This document shows, piece after piece, positions 34,629 through 43,278 of a stretch of DNA of 64,000 nucleotides. Origin of the DNA: Kribbella capetownensis (GTDB taxonomy: Bacteria > Actinomycetota > Actinomycetes > Propionibacteriales > Kribbellaceae). The first letter of the stretch is position 1. Every line of letters begins with the position of its first letter. The stretch is taken from the NCBI RefSeq assembly GCF_004331485.1, contig NZ_SJKD01000005.1, positions 372,001-436,000 on the forward strand, written 5' to 3'. The notes under the pieces are model-generated. The model saw nothing but the letters and a program-made list of their open reading frames with translations, searched no databases and had not been told where the DNA came from. Both the position numbers and the translations under genes were made by a program.

Positions 34629-36056
34629 TCACACCTCGATCCCGATGTACTTCTCCTCGAGGAATTCGAGGATGCCTTCGGAGCTGCCTTCGCGACCCAG
34701 CCCGGACTGTTTCGTCCCGCCGAACGGCGCGGCCGGATCGCTGAGTACGCCGCGGTTGACCGCGACCATGCCGGCGTCGATCCGCTGCGCGACCGCGAGC
34801 GCCTGGGCGGGATCGCCGTACACGTAGGCGATCAGTCCGTAGATGGTGTCGTTCGCCATCGCGATCGCCTCGTCGACGTCGTTGAAGGAGACGATCGCGG
34901 TGACCGGCCCGAAGATCTCGATCTGGTTGATCTCGCTCCCGTGCCGTACGTCGGTGAGCACCGTCGGCGGGTAGAAGGCGCCGACCTCCGGAGTCTCACC
35001 GCCCAGGGCGAGCGTGGCCCCGTCGGCGACCGCCTGGTCGACCAGCCGCGCCACCTTGTCGCGTTCCTCCGGCGACACCAGGGCTCCGAGCTCGTTCGAC
35101 CGGTCCGCGCCCGGGCCCATCGTGATGCCCTTCATCGCGACGGTGATCCGGGCAGTGAAGTCCTCGACCAGCGAGTCGTGCACGTAGAACCGGTTGGCCG
35201 CCGTACAGGCCGATCCCCCGTTGCGCATCTTCGCGAGCATCGCGCCCTCGACCGCGGCGTCCACGTCGGCACCAGGCAGGACGACGAACGGCGCGTTCCC
35301 GCCAAGCTCCATCGACGAGCTGACCACCTGGTCCGCAGCCTCCCGCAGCAGCAGACGGCCGACCTCGGTCGAGCCGGTGAACGACAGCTTGCGTACGGCG
35401 GGATGGTGGAGCATCGCGCTCACCGCAGGGCCTGCCGGCACAGGTGTCACGAGGTTCACGACACCCGCCGGGACGCCAGCGCGGCGTAGTACCTCGACGA
35501 CGTACGCCGCGGTGAGCGGTGTCTGGCTCGCCGGCTTCAGCACGACCGAGCAGCCGGCTGCGAGAGCCGGTGCGATCTTGCGCGTCGCCATCGCGGCCGG
35601 GAAGTTCCACGGGGTGATCAGAACCGACACCCCGATCGGATCGCGCCGGACGACGATCGTCTTGTCGCCCGACGGCGAGAGCCGGAAATCGCCGCCGATC
35701 CGGACCGCCTCCTCGGCGAACCAGCGGAAGAACTCGGCCGCGTAGCTCGCCTCGCCGAGGGCGTCGGCGTACGCCTTGCCGTTCTCGGCGACGATGAGGC
35801 CGGCGAACTGCTCACGTTCGGCGGTGAGGGTGTCGAAACAGGTCCGAAGGATCTCGGAGCGCTGCCTGGGCGGGGTCGCCGCCCAACCGGCCAGCGCGTC
35901 GGCCGCGGCGTCCACCGCCGCGAGGCAGTCCGCCTCGGTGGCGGCCGCGAACTGGGCCAGCTCGGACCCGTCGGCCGGATCGTGCACAGCGAACCGCCGG
36001 CCGTCGGCGGCCGGGCGCCACTGACCATCGATGAAGAGATCGTGCGGAGAGATCAT
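34629..36056 (-). CDS. NAD(P)-dependent aldehyde dehydrogenase (succinate-semialdehyde-type)
   Basis: A 475-residue class I ALDH. Catalytic C284 (GGSACTAAN), general base E250 (SMELGGNAPF) and N151 (PWNFP) are all present. Length and segments such as TPWNFPAAMATRK and PFGGTKQSGLGREG resemble GabD-type succinate-semialdehyde dehydrogenases, which also accept other small aldehydes. In this operon it probably oxidises an aldehyde released from a dehydrated or cleaved sugar acid. It lies 22 bp after the alcohol dehydrogenase stop. Confidence 0.88.
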   Translation of the reverse strand: MISPHDLFIDGQWRPAADGRRFAVHDPADGSELAQFAAATEADCLAAVDAAADALAGWAATPPRQRSEILRTCFDTLTAEREQFAGLIVAENGKAYADALGEASYAAEFFRWFAEEAVRIGGDFRLSPSGDKTIVVRRDPIGVSVLITPWNFPAAMATRKIAPALAAGCSVVLKPASQTPLTAAYVVEVLRRAGVPAGVVNLVTPVPAGPAVSAMLHHPAVRKLSFTGSTEVGRLLLREAADQVVSSSMELGGNAPFVVLPGADVDAAVEGAMLAKMRNGGSACTAANRFYVHDSLVEDFTARITVAMKGITMGPGADRSNELGALVSPEERDKVARLVDQAVADGATLALGGETPEVGAFYPPTVLTDVRHGSEINQIEIFGPVTAIVSFNDVDEAIAMANDTIYGLIAYVYGDPAQALAVAQRIDAGMVAVNRGVLSDPAAPFGGTKQSGLGREGSSEGILEFLEEKYIGIEV

Positions 36057-36078
36057 CAGGTGTGCTCCAAACGCCTGG

Positions 36079-37308
36079 TCAGAACGGATTGCCGCGATCG
36101 CCGGCGTACGCGGCGCGAGTGATCTCGGACAGCGCGCCGGTATCCAGCGGACGGGGGTTGTTGTCGACGAGCCGGGCCGACTTCAGCCCCATCGACGCGA
36201 CGTACGAGAGCTGGTCCTCGGTCAGGCCGAGTTCCTTCAGCGTGGGTGGGATGCCGATCCGGTCCAGCAGGCCCTCGACGGCCTCGATGCCGGCCAGCGC
36301 CTGCGCCGGTCCGCCGTCACTCGCCGGTACGCCGAAGATCGTCGCGATCTCAGCGAACTCCGCTACCCGGGCGGGAGCGTTGTAGCGCATCACGTACGGC
36401 AGGAGTACGCCGACTCCGACACCATGCGCGGTATGCGTCAGCGCACCGAGCGGGTACTGCAGCGCGTGCGCCGCGGCGGTCCCGGCGACCCCGAGCGCAT
36501 AGCCGCCCGCGTTCGCCGCAAGCATCACGTCCGAGCGCGCCTCCCGGTCGTCCGGATGCTCGAAGGCCTGCGGGAGCGCGCGAGCGAGCAGCCCGAGACC
36601 CCAGCGTGCGTAGGAGTCGCTGATCACGTTCTTGCCGATGAACACGCGGCCTTCGCCGACCGCGATGGGCGGACGCTGGATCGCGGTGAACGACTCCACC
36701 AGATGCGACACCGCGTCGGCACCGGCGCTCGCGGTCAACGCGGGCGGGCAGGTGTAGGTCAGCTCCGGGTCGCAGATCGCCACCGACGGAATCAGGTACG
36801 CCGAGGAGATGCCTGCCTTGAGTTCGCGGCGGCTGTCGCTGAGAACGCAGACCGGTGTCACCTCTGACCCGGTCCCGCCCGTCGTCGGTACGGCGATGAT
36901 CGGCAGGACCGGCCCGGGTACGGCGTTCTCCCCGTAGTACCGGTCGATCGGGCCGCCGTGGCTGAGCAGCAACGCCAGCGCCTTGCCCAGGTCGAGGCAA
37001 CTGCCTCCACCGATCCCGATCACCACCTCGATTCCGGCGTACCTCATCGCGCTGTAGCAGGCGTCGATGTCGGAGGCCGGCAGCTCGGGGGCGGTGTCGG
37101 ACCACACGCTCACGTCGATGCCGTGGTCCTTGAGGTCGTTGATCAACTCGGTGAACTCGGCCGAGGCGGCCAGCCGCTCATCCGTGCAGACCAGCGCCTT
37201 GCGGCCGTACTCCGCGGCGTGGCGGCCGAGCAGTGAGCGCTGACCGGCGCCGAAGACAACCGTGCGCGGTGATCGTTGTACGCCGAACGAGGCAGAGGTG
37301 ATCGTCAT
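36079..37308 (-). CDS. iron-containing alcohol dehydrogenase
   Basis: A 409-residue group III dehydrogenase. Recognisable parts are VIGIGGGSCLDLGKALALLL (NAD binding), PTTGGTGSEVT, a metal site ASAGADAVSHLVESF and HTAHGVGVGVLLP. Such enzymes reduce or oxidise small alcohols/aldehydes with Fe(II) or similar metals. I chose ATG 37308 with AAGGA about 9 bases upstream. ATG 37344, overlapping the Ldh stop by 4 bases, would add 12 residues but has no ribosome-binding site. Confidence 0.87.
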   Translation of the reverse strand: MTITSASFGVQRSPRTVVFGAGQRSLLGRHAAEYGRKALVCTDERLAASAEFTELINDLKDHGIDVSVWSDTAPELPASDIDACYSAMRYAGIEVVIGIGGGSCLDLGKALALLLSHGGPIDRYYGENAVPGPVLPIIAVPTTGGTGSEVTPVCVLSDSRRELKAGISSAYLIPSVAICDPELTYTCPPALTASAGADAVSHLVESFTAIQRPPIAVGEGRVFIGKNVISDSYARWGLGLLARALPQAFEHPDDREARSDVMLAANAGGYALGVAGTAAAHALQYPLGALTHTAHGVGVGVLLPYVMRYNAPARVAEFAEIATIFGVPASDGGPAQALAGIEAVEGLLDRIGIPPTLKELGLTEDQLSYVASMGLKSARLVDNNPRPLDTGALSEITRAAYAGDRGNPF

Positions 37309-37340
37309 CGTGGCGGGTCCTTGTCCGGTCGTGGGCGGAG

Positions 37341-38375
37341 TCATTCGGCCAGAACTGCTTCGGGCTGGGCTGCGTCCTGGGTTGTGTCCAGGGCGGTCAG
37401 CTCACGCCACAACTCGTCGGCGATCTCGATGCCGTGAGCCACTGATTCCTGGTAGCGGGCCCGAGCTCCGTCACCGGGAACCGCGACCGGTGCACCGGGG
37501 TCGGCGGGCCGGCTGCCGCGGACCTGGTCGAGGTACTCGGAGGCGGAGTGCCCGCCGCCGCTCATCAGGATGAACAGGTCGCCCTTGTTGCTCGGGCGGG
37601 TGTCGTCCAGGGTCCCGCCGACCGCCGTACCGTAGGCGGCACCGGTCAGGAACGTGACCATCGCACCCAGACCGAGCCCGAGTCCGTAGCCCTTCGCTCC
37701 GCCGAACGGCGCGATCGATCCGCACTTGGCCGCCACCGGGTCGACCGTCGGGTTGCCGGCGGCATCCAACGCCCAGCCCGGCTCGAGCGGTACGCCGCGC
37801 AGCGCGTGGTCATGCACCTTGCCCATCGAGACCTGCGACGTGGCCATGTCGAGCACCAGCGGATGCGGTTGCGCAGGGACACCGAGGGCCAACGGGTTGG
37901 TCCCGAGGATCGCCTCGGTGCCGCCCCACGGATGGACCAGCGCCTCGCTGGTGGTCATCCCCAGACAGACCACGCCGCGCTCGGCCATCCGGCCGGCGTA
38001 GAACCCGAGCATGCCCAGGTGGTTGTTGTTCGTGATCGAGCAGACCGCGACGCCGTGCCGTTCGGCCGCCGGAACGACCGCTTCCAGAGCGCGGAGCGCG
38101 ACCACAGGCCCCAAGCCCTGCTCGCCGTCGACGGACAGGTAGCAGGGACTGAGCCATTCGTGCTTGCCCGTGTTCGTCGGGCTCGCGGTGCCGTTGCCCA
38201 GCCGGCGGAGCAGACGTGGCAGGCGGAGCAGGCCGTGGGATGGCACGCCTTTCGCCTCGGCGACCAGGAGAAGTTCGGCTTGCTGGGCCGCCGCCGGGGC
38301 GGGAACACCCGCGGTGACGAGTAGACGTTCGGCCAGGGACTGAGCTGTTGCGAGGTCTGTGAGCACGTCGACCAT
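37341..38375 (-). CDS. Ldh family oxidoreductase (type 2 malate/L-lactate dehydrogenase)
   Basis: A 344-residue type-2 malate/lactate dehydrogenase-like protein. Visible signatures are GVPSHGLLRLPRLLRRL, NNNHLGMLGFYAGRMAERG, LGTNPLALGVP and FGGAKGYGLGLGLGAM. These NAD(P) enzymes interconvert 2-keto and 2-hydroxy acids, including sugar-derived keto acids. It is the first gene of operon C, divergent from GntR. Confidence 0.88.
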   Translation of the reverse strand: MVDVLTDLATAQSLAERLLVTAGVPAPAAAQQAELLLVAEAKGVPSHGLLRLPRLLRRLGNGTASPTNTGKHEWLSPCYLSVDGEQGLGPVVALRALEAVVPAAERHGVAVCSITNNNHLGMLGFYAGRMAERGVVCLGMTTSEALVHPWGGTEAILGTNPLALGVPAQPHPLVLDMATSQVSMGKVHDHALRGVPLEPGWALDAAGNPTVDPVAAKCGSIAPFGGAKGYGLGLGLGAMVTFLTGAAYGTAVGGTLDDTRPSNKGDLFILMSGGGHSASEYLDQVRGSRPADPGAPVAVPGDGARARYQESVAHGIEIADELWRELTALDTTQDAAQPEAVLAE

Positions 38376-38417
38376 CCCAGGGGTGGATCGGTGGATCGTG
38401 GCGATTTTTGGCAGGCT

Positions 38418-38436
38418 AGATCAGATCAGATATGAT
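38418..38436. promoter_or_regulatory. candidate GntR operator between operon C and its regulator
   Basis: The AT-rich stretch AGATCAGATCAGATATGAT contains an ATCA-GATA-TGAT inverted repeat (38425-38436) and reiterated GATCA half-sites. It lies in the 129-bp divergent region between the Ldh gene and the GntR gene. Confidence 0.4.
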
Positions 38437-38504
38437 TTGCAATGGTCTGTGGATACGAATTCACGATCTGGCCCACCACCCCGCCGGCCGGACAGGAACG
38501 ACAG

Positions 38505-39212
38505 ATGAGCGAACGCGGTGCCGAGCGTCCCGAACGGACCCGGATGAGTGATGTCGTCTACGAGCAGCTGCAGACATGGCTGCTGGACGGTGCGATCCAG
38601 CCCGGTGAGCGGATCCGGGTCGACGTGGTCAGCCGCCAGCTCGGCGTCTCCCAGACCCCGGTCCGGGAGTCACTGAACCGGCTCGAGGCCGAGGATCTGG
38701 TCACCAAGACACATCTGATCGGATATTCCGCCAGTCCCAAGCTCACCCCCGAGCGGTTCGAGGATCTCTTCGAGGCGCGGTTCCTGATCGAGCCGTACTG
38801 CGCCGGTCTGGCGGCCGGCCGGCACCAGCGGGTCGAGGTCGAGCAGATCGCCGGCATCGCTGCCGACCTGCGCGTGCGCTACCAGGCCGGCACGATGTCG
38901 TACGGCGCCTTCGCCCGCGAGGACGCCGACTTCCACCAGGCGATCATCGCGGCGACCGGGAACAGCTACTTCGGAGAGATCTTCGCCAAGCTGCACTGCC
39001 ATCTGCAGCTGTTCCGGCTGCTGCGCGACTCCCGGGTGACCGAGGACGCGCTGGAGGAGCACGACCTGATCGTCACCGCGATCCGGCAGCGCGACACCGA
39101 GGCCGCGGATGCCGCGATGCATGCCCACCTGACCGCGTCCCGCAGCCGGCTGAGGTCAGCCTTCGAATCGACCCCGGCGAGTGTTGAGGAGGCCGCCACG
39201 ACGACGACCTGA
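38505..39212 (+). CDS. GntR family regulator (FadR/FCD subfamily)
   Basis: A 235-residue regulator. The N-terminal winged HTH reads DVVYEQLQTWLLDGAIQPGERI with VSRQLGVSQTPVRESLNRLE. The C-terminal all-helical FCD domain has D/H positions (AREDADFHQAIIAATGNSYF, LEEHDLIVTAI) that bind metal and a carboxylate effector. ATG 38505 follows AGGAACG; ATG 38442 upstream would lie beside the operator. It is divergent from the eight-gene operon C and is its probable repressor. Confidence 0.88.
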   Translation: MSERGAERPERTRMSDVVYEQLQTWLLDGAIQPGERIRVDVVSRQLGVSQTPVRESLNRLEAEDLVTKTHLIGYSASPKLTPERFEDLFEARFLIEPYCAGLAAGRHQRVEVEQIAGIAADLRVRYQAGTMSYGAFAREDADFHQAIIAATGNSYFGEIFAKLHCHLQLFRLLRDSRVTEDALEEHDLIVTAIRQRDTEAADAAMHAHLTASRSRLRSAFESTPASVEEAATTTT

Positions 39213-39983
39213 TCAGCGCTCCGGGCCGGACACCGACAGCGGGTCGAACCCGTACGGGAGCTCCAGGCGATGCGCACTCATCAGCTCGGCGTCGCCGAGC
39301 AGGTCCCGGGTCTTGCCGTCGGCAACGATCCGGCCGTCGTCCATGAGCAGGCTGCGCTCGCACAGCTGCAAGGCGTACGGCAGGTCGTGCGTGATCATCA
39401 GCAGCGTGACGTCGAGCTCGGACAGGATGTCGGCCAGCTCCCGTCGCGCCGCCGGGTCGAGGTTGCTCGACGGCTCGTCCAGCACCAGGACCTCGGGCCG
39501 CATCGCCAGCACGGTCGCCACCGCGACCCGCCGCCGCTGACCGAACGACAGATGGTGCGGCGCGAGATCGGCGTGATCCTGCATGCCCACCTGGACAAGA
39601 GCCTCGTGCACGCGTTCGTCGAGCTCGGCGCCACGCAGCCCGAGGTTCGCCGGTCCGAACGCGACGTCGTCCCGAACAGTCGGCATGAACAACTGGTCGT
39701 CCGGGTCCTGGAACACCAGTCCGACCTTGCGCCGGATCACGGCGAGGTGCTCTCGATGCAAACCGGTTCCGCCGATCTGGATCCCGCCGCTCCCGGTCCC
39801 ACCGGCGACCGAGCCGAGGATGCCGTTCAGATGCAGCACCAACGTGGTCTTGCCGGCACCGTTCGGCCCGAGCAGAGCCACTCGCTCCCCGTGCTCGACA
39901 GTGAAATCGACGCCGAACAGCGCCTGCCGCCCGTCCGGATACGCGAAGACGAGCCGCTCGACGTGAATCGCTGGACCGCTCAC
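39213..39983 (-). CDS. cbiO: cobalt/nickel ECF transporter ATP-binding protein
   Basis: A 256-residue ABC ATPase: Walker A LLGPNGAGKTTL, Q-loop VFQDPDDQLF, signature LSFGQRRRV, Walker B VLVLDEPSSNLDP, H-loop MITHDLPYA. The D-D-Q-L-F stretch is typical of ECF-type A subunits. GTG 39983 overlaps the CbiQ stop by 4 bases (GTGA). Its stop TCA abuts the GntR stop TGA at 39210-39215. Confidence 0.9.
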   Translation of the reverse strand: MSGPAIHVERLVFAYPDGRQALFGVDFTVEHGERVALLGPNGAGKTTLVLHLNGILGSVAGGTGSGGIQIGGTGLHREHLAVIRRKVGLVFQDPDDQLFMPTVRDDVAFGPANLGLRGAELDERVHEALVQVGMQDHADLAPHHLSFGQRRRVAVATVLAMRPEVLVLDEPSSNLDPAARRELADILSELDVTLLMITHDLPYALQLCERSLLMDDGRIVADGKTRDLLGDAELMSAHRLELPYGFDPLSVSGPER

Positions 39984-40738
39984 AGGCCCACCACCCTTGC
40001 CATGACTGCGATGAGGACCGCGAGCAGAGAGATCGTGAGACCTTCCAGCCATTGCGATCGGACTGCCCCGGCCTGACTCAGCAGCGGCATCCGGCCGGTG
40101 TAACCGCGGGACCGCATCGCGAGGTGCACGCGCTCACCGCGCTCGAAGCTGCGGACGAACAGACCGCCCACTCCCCCGGCGACCGCCTTCAGATGTCCGA
40201 CCCGGCCGCCGGCGTACCCGCGCGACTCGCGGGCGATCCGCATCCGGTGCAGGTCGTCCGACACCACGCTGAGGTAGCGGATCATGAACGACAGGATCGC
40301 CACCAGCGTCGCGGGGAGCCGCAACCGTTCGAGGCCGGCCAGCAGATCGCGCGGCGCAGTCGTCGCGGACAACAGGATCGCCGCGACCACTCCGAGCGTC
40401 CCCTTGGCGAGCACGTTCCATGCACCGAGTACGCCGGACTGCGACAACTCCAACCCGAGTACGTCGATCCGCGGGCCGGTCGCCACGAACGGCAGCAGCA
40501 GCGCGAACACGATGAACGGCGTCTCCACCGCCAGCCGGCGCGACACCACGTGGACCGGCAACTTGGCGACAACCACTGCAGCCACGAGCATCGCGGCGTA
40601 CAGACCGAAGGCCCAGAAGACAGGCGCCGGCGTGGAGACGACCGCGAGGACGAACACGAACAACGCGACGAGCTTCACCTGCGCCGGCACCCGGTGGACT
40701 CTACTGTCTACCGCCACGAGCAGGCCGTCGCCGCTCAC
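39980..40738 (-). CDS. cbiQ: cobalt/nickel ECF transporter T component
   Basis: A 252-residue membrane protein of the EcfT/CbiQ family with multiple helices. It carries the coupling motif region MRIARESRGYAGG and, near the C-terminus, MRSRGYTGRMPL, matching the two Ala/Arg-x-Gly-type T-component signatures. It overlaps CbiM by 4 bases and CbiO by 4 bases, so the three genes are a tight operon. Confidence 0.9.
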   Translation of the reverse strand: MSGDGLLVAVDSRVHRVPAQVKLVALFVFVLAVVSTPAPVFWAFGLYAAMLVAAVVVAKLPVHVVSRRLAVETPFIVFALLLPFVATGPRIDVLGLELSQSGVLGAWNVLAKGTLGVVAAILLSATTAPRDLLAGLERLRLPATLVAILSFMIRYLSVVSDDLHRMRIARESRGYAGGRVGHLKAVAGGVGGLFVRSFERGERVHLAMRSRGYTGRMPLLSQAGAVRSQWLEGLTISLLAVLIAVMARVVGL

Positions 40739-41754
40739 GACGCCTTGTTCGCCCGGAGTGAGGCCAGCTTGGCGAGAGCCAGGCCGAGCACGATCGTGAC
40801 CAGTACGCCGATGATGCCGGCCAGGGCGCCGGAGACCTCGGAGTTGCCGATGCCGCTGACGCCGTAGTCGGCCAGCGGGCTGCCCGCGGCCGCGGACGAC
40901 TTGGCGGCGGTCTCGAAGCCCAGCTTCGCGCCGACGAACTCCAGCCCGTCCGGATGCGCGCTCGCGAACAGGCTCAGACCGCCCGCCACCACCAGCGTGA
41001 CCGCGATGCCGACACCGAGCGAACGGCCGGCCGGCTTGGCAGCGATCGGCCGGTCCGGTGAGACGGTCGAAGTGTTGCCGTCGGCATCGACCAGGACGAG
41101 ATCCTGCTGCAGGTGGCGCGCGGCGTACACGAGATCAGGGCGGGTCGCGACAACCGCGCCCAGCACCGCTGCGGTGATCACGGCCTCGCCGATGCCGACC
41201 AGAATGTGCCAGCCGACCATCGCGGTCGCGAGCTTGCTGAGCGGAATATCGACCGCGCCACCGATCGCGTACAACCCGGTGAAGGCCAACGCGGCGACCG
41301 GGACGGACACGAGCGCGCCGACCGTGGCCGCAGGCACGACGCTGCCGACCCGGCGCGGCAACGCCTTCAGCACGGCACGCGTCAGGAAGTAGCCGACCAG
41401 AACCGTGATCAGACCCATCAGGGTGATGTTCGTACCGAGAGCGGTCAGCCCGCCATCCGCGAACAGCAACCCTTGGACCAGCAGCACCGTCGACATCACC
41501 AGTACGGCGGACCATGGCCCGACCAACGCCGCAGCCAACGCACCACCGAGCAGGTGCCCGCTGGTCCCCGCGCCGACCGGGAAGTTCACCATCTGCACGG
41601 CGAACACGAAGGCCGCGGTCAGCCCGGCCAGGGCCGGTCCGGTCTCGCGGATCTCGCGGTTGGCTCGTTGCAGGCTGAAGCCGACCGCACCGGCCGCGAT
41701 CAGACCGGTCGCGACGGACGTCGGGGCGTCGAAGAAGCCGTCAGGTACATGCAC
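40735..41754 (-). CDS. cbiM: CbiM-type S component fused to a CbiN/PDGLE domain
   Basis: A 339-residue membrane protein. It begins MHVPDGFFD, the strictly conserved Met-His-Val start whose N-terminal amine and His2 chelate Co/Ni in CbiM/NikM. About seven helices follow. The last 120 residues contain ASAHPDGLEFVGAKLGF and a final helix, i.e. a fused PDGLE (CbiN/NikN-like) module. No cobalamin riboswitch fits in the short leader, and the palindrome upstream resembles a nickel-regulator site, so nickel may be the true substrate. Confidence 0.9.
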   Translation of the reverse strand: MHVPDGFFDAPTSVATGLIAAGAVGFSLQRANREIRETGPALAGLTAAFVFAVQMVNFPVGAGTSGHLLGGALAAALVGPWSAVLVMSTVLLVQGLLFADGGLTALGTNITLMGLITVLVGYFLTRAVLKALPRRVGSVVPAATVGALVSVPVAALAFTGLYAIGGAVDIPLSKLATAMVGWHILVGIGEAVITAAVLGAVVATRPDLVYAARHLQQDLVLVDADGNTSTVSPDRPIAAKPAGRSLGVGIAVTLVVAGGLSLFASAHPDGLEFVGAKLGFETAAKSSAAAGSPLADYGVSGIGNSEVSGALAGIIGVLVTIVLGLALAKLASLRANKAS

Positions 41755-41772
41755 CTGAACAATGGTGAGCTA

Positions 41773-41791
41773 GTTGCGACCGAATCGCAAC
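41773..41791 (-). promoter_or_regulatory. palindromic operator upstream of cbiM, Nur-like
   Basis: GTTGCGA-CCGAA-TCGCAAC (41773-41791) is a perfect inverted repeat with 7-bp arms, 19 bp upstream of the cbiM start. Its core TTGC-N9-GCAA layout resembles the site described for the Fur-family nickel regulator Nur of Streptomyces (recalled from knowledge, not searched). It could also form a small hairpin. Confidence 0.6.
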
Positions 41792-41799
41792 AAGCAATG

Positions 41800-43158
41800 T
41801 CACAAAGCCTTCAGTGCTTCGCCGATCGCCCGATGGAATGTCGGATATGCGTAAATCATCTGTCGCAGAGAGTGCACAGGAACGGCCGCATGCACGGCAA
41901 CCGCCAGTGCGCTGAGCACCTCGCCACCGGTCGGGCCCGCACTGGTCGCGCCGACCAGGACACCACGCTCGTTGTCGGCGACCACCTTGATGAAGCCCTC
42001 GTTGCCGGCCTTGTGGATCCAGCCGCGGGTCGACGCCGGGATCGGGGTCGACCCGGTCCGGACGTCGAGCCCAGCCTCGCGCGCCTGCTTCTCGGTCAGC
42101 CCGACCGCGCCGATCTCCGGATCGGTGAACGTCACCCGCGGCATCGCGTGGTAGCTCGCGGTCGGTGCGTCCGGCTCCTCGAGGATGTCGCGGACAGCGA
42201 TGTCAGCCTGGTACATCGCGTTGTGGGTGAACACGCCGACACCGGTGACATCGCCGATCGCCCACACCTTGTCGCCGGCCCGGACGTGGCCGTCCACCTC
42301 GATCCGATGGGCCTTCGGGTCGAGCCCGAGCTGGTCCAGGCCGAGCTCGTCGGTCGCGATCCGGCGTCCCGTTGCCACCAGCAACTTCTCACCGCTGACC
42401 ACCGACCCGTTGTCCAGCGTGACGGTGAACGTGTTCCCGGCGTACCCGACCTGCTTGGCGTGCACGCCGGTGTGGAAGGTGACGCCGTCACGCTCGAGCG
42501 CCTCGCGGGCCAGTACGCCGGACTCCGGCTCCTCCATCGACAGCACCTCGGCGGCGCCCTCGATCACGCTGACCTGGGATCCGAACCGGGCGAACGCCTG
42601 CGCCAGTTCCATCCCGATCGCGCCGCCGCCGAGCACCAGCATCGAGACCGGCAGCGTGTCCGCCTCGATCGCCTCCCGGTTCGTCCAGTACGGCGTACCC
42701 GCCAGACCGTCAATCGGCGGGACGGCCGGTATCGTGCCGGTCGCGATCACGATGCCGCGGGTCGCCTCGAACTCGCGGTCGCCGGCCCGGACCGTGTTCC
42801 GGCCGGTGATCGTGCCGCGCTCCTTCAGCACCGTCGCGCCCTTGCTGACCAGCCGGTCCACCGCGACCTTGTCGTTCCAGTTGTCGGTCGCCTCCGCGCG
42901 GATCCGCTTGGCCACCGGCGCCCAGTCCGGCTGGACCGACGCCGTACCGGCCATGCCGTCGACCCGGCGGGTCTCGGCGATCAGGTTCGCGGCCCGGATC
43001 ATCATCTTGCTCGGGATGCAGCCGTAGTACGGGCACTCGCCGCCGACCAGCCGGGACTCGATCCCGACCACGCGCAGCCCTGCCTGTGCCAATCGCCCGG
43101 CGGTCTCCTCGCCGCCAACACCCAGTCCCACCACGACCACGTCCACCTGTTCAGCCAT
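41800..43158 (-). CDS. FAD/NAD(P) pyridine nucleotide-disulfide oxidoreductase (Lpd/MerA-like)
   Basis: A 452-residue flavoprotein. FAD-binding is VVVGLGVGGEETAGRLA; the redox disulfide is in GGECPYYGCIPSK; the NAD-binding loop is LGGGAIGMELAQAF; the FAD tail is AIGDVTG. The C-terminal catalytic HAHPT of dihydrolipoamide dehydrogenase is YAYPTFHRAIGE here, so the His base is missing and true lipoamide activity is unlikely. A transhydrogenase- or mercuric-reductase-like role is possible. ATG 43158 chosen over longer frames because the conserved fold begins at MAEQVDVVVVG. Confidence 0.85.
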   Translation of the reverse strand: MAEQVDVVVVGLGVGGEETAGRLAQAGLRVVGIESRLVGGECPYYGCIPSKMMIRAANLIAETRRVDGMAGTASVQPDWAPVAKRIRAEATDNWNDKVAVDRLVSKGATVLKERGTITGRNTVRAGDREFEATRGIVIATGTIPAVPPIDGLAGTPYWTNREAIEADTLPVSMLVLGGGAIGMELAQAFARFGSQVSVIEGAAEVLSMEEPESGVLAREALERDGVTFHTGVHAKQVGYAGNTFTVTLDNGSVVSGEKLLVATGRRIATDELGLDQLGLDPKAHRIEVDGHVRAGDKVWAIGDVTGVGVFTHNAMYQADIAVRDILEEPDAPTASYHAMPRVTFTDPEIGAVGLTEKQAREAGLDVRTGSTPIPASTRGWIHKAGNEGFIKVVADNERGVLVGATSAGPTGGEVLSALAVAVHAAVPVHSLRQMIYAYPTFHRAIGEALKAL

Positions 43159-43278
43159 GCGGACAATCTCGCAGAAGGGACCGGAACCGGCCAAGCTCCG
43201 AGCCTGCGTGTCACCGCGCGGTAAGCAAGCGTTCACCGCGGGCACCTACGCTGCAGAACTCGTGGAAGTGGGGACACG

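Noticed and set aside
41755..41800. cobalamin riboswitch before cbiM
   Set aside because: Only 45 bp separate cbiM from the previous stop; far too short for a B12 aptamer.
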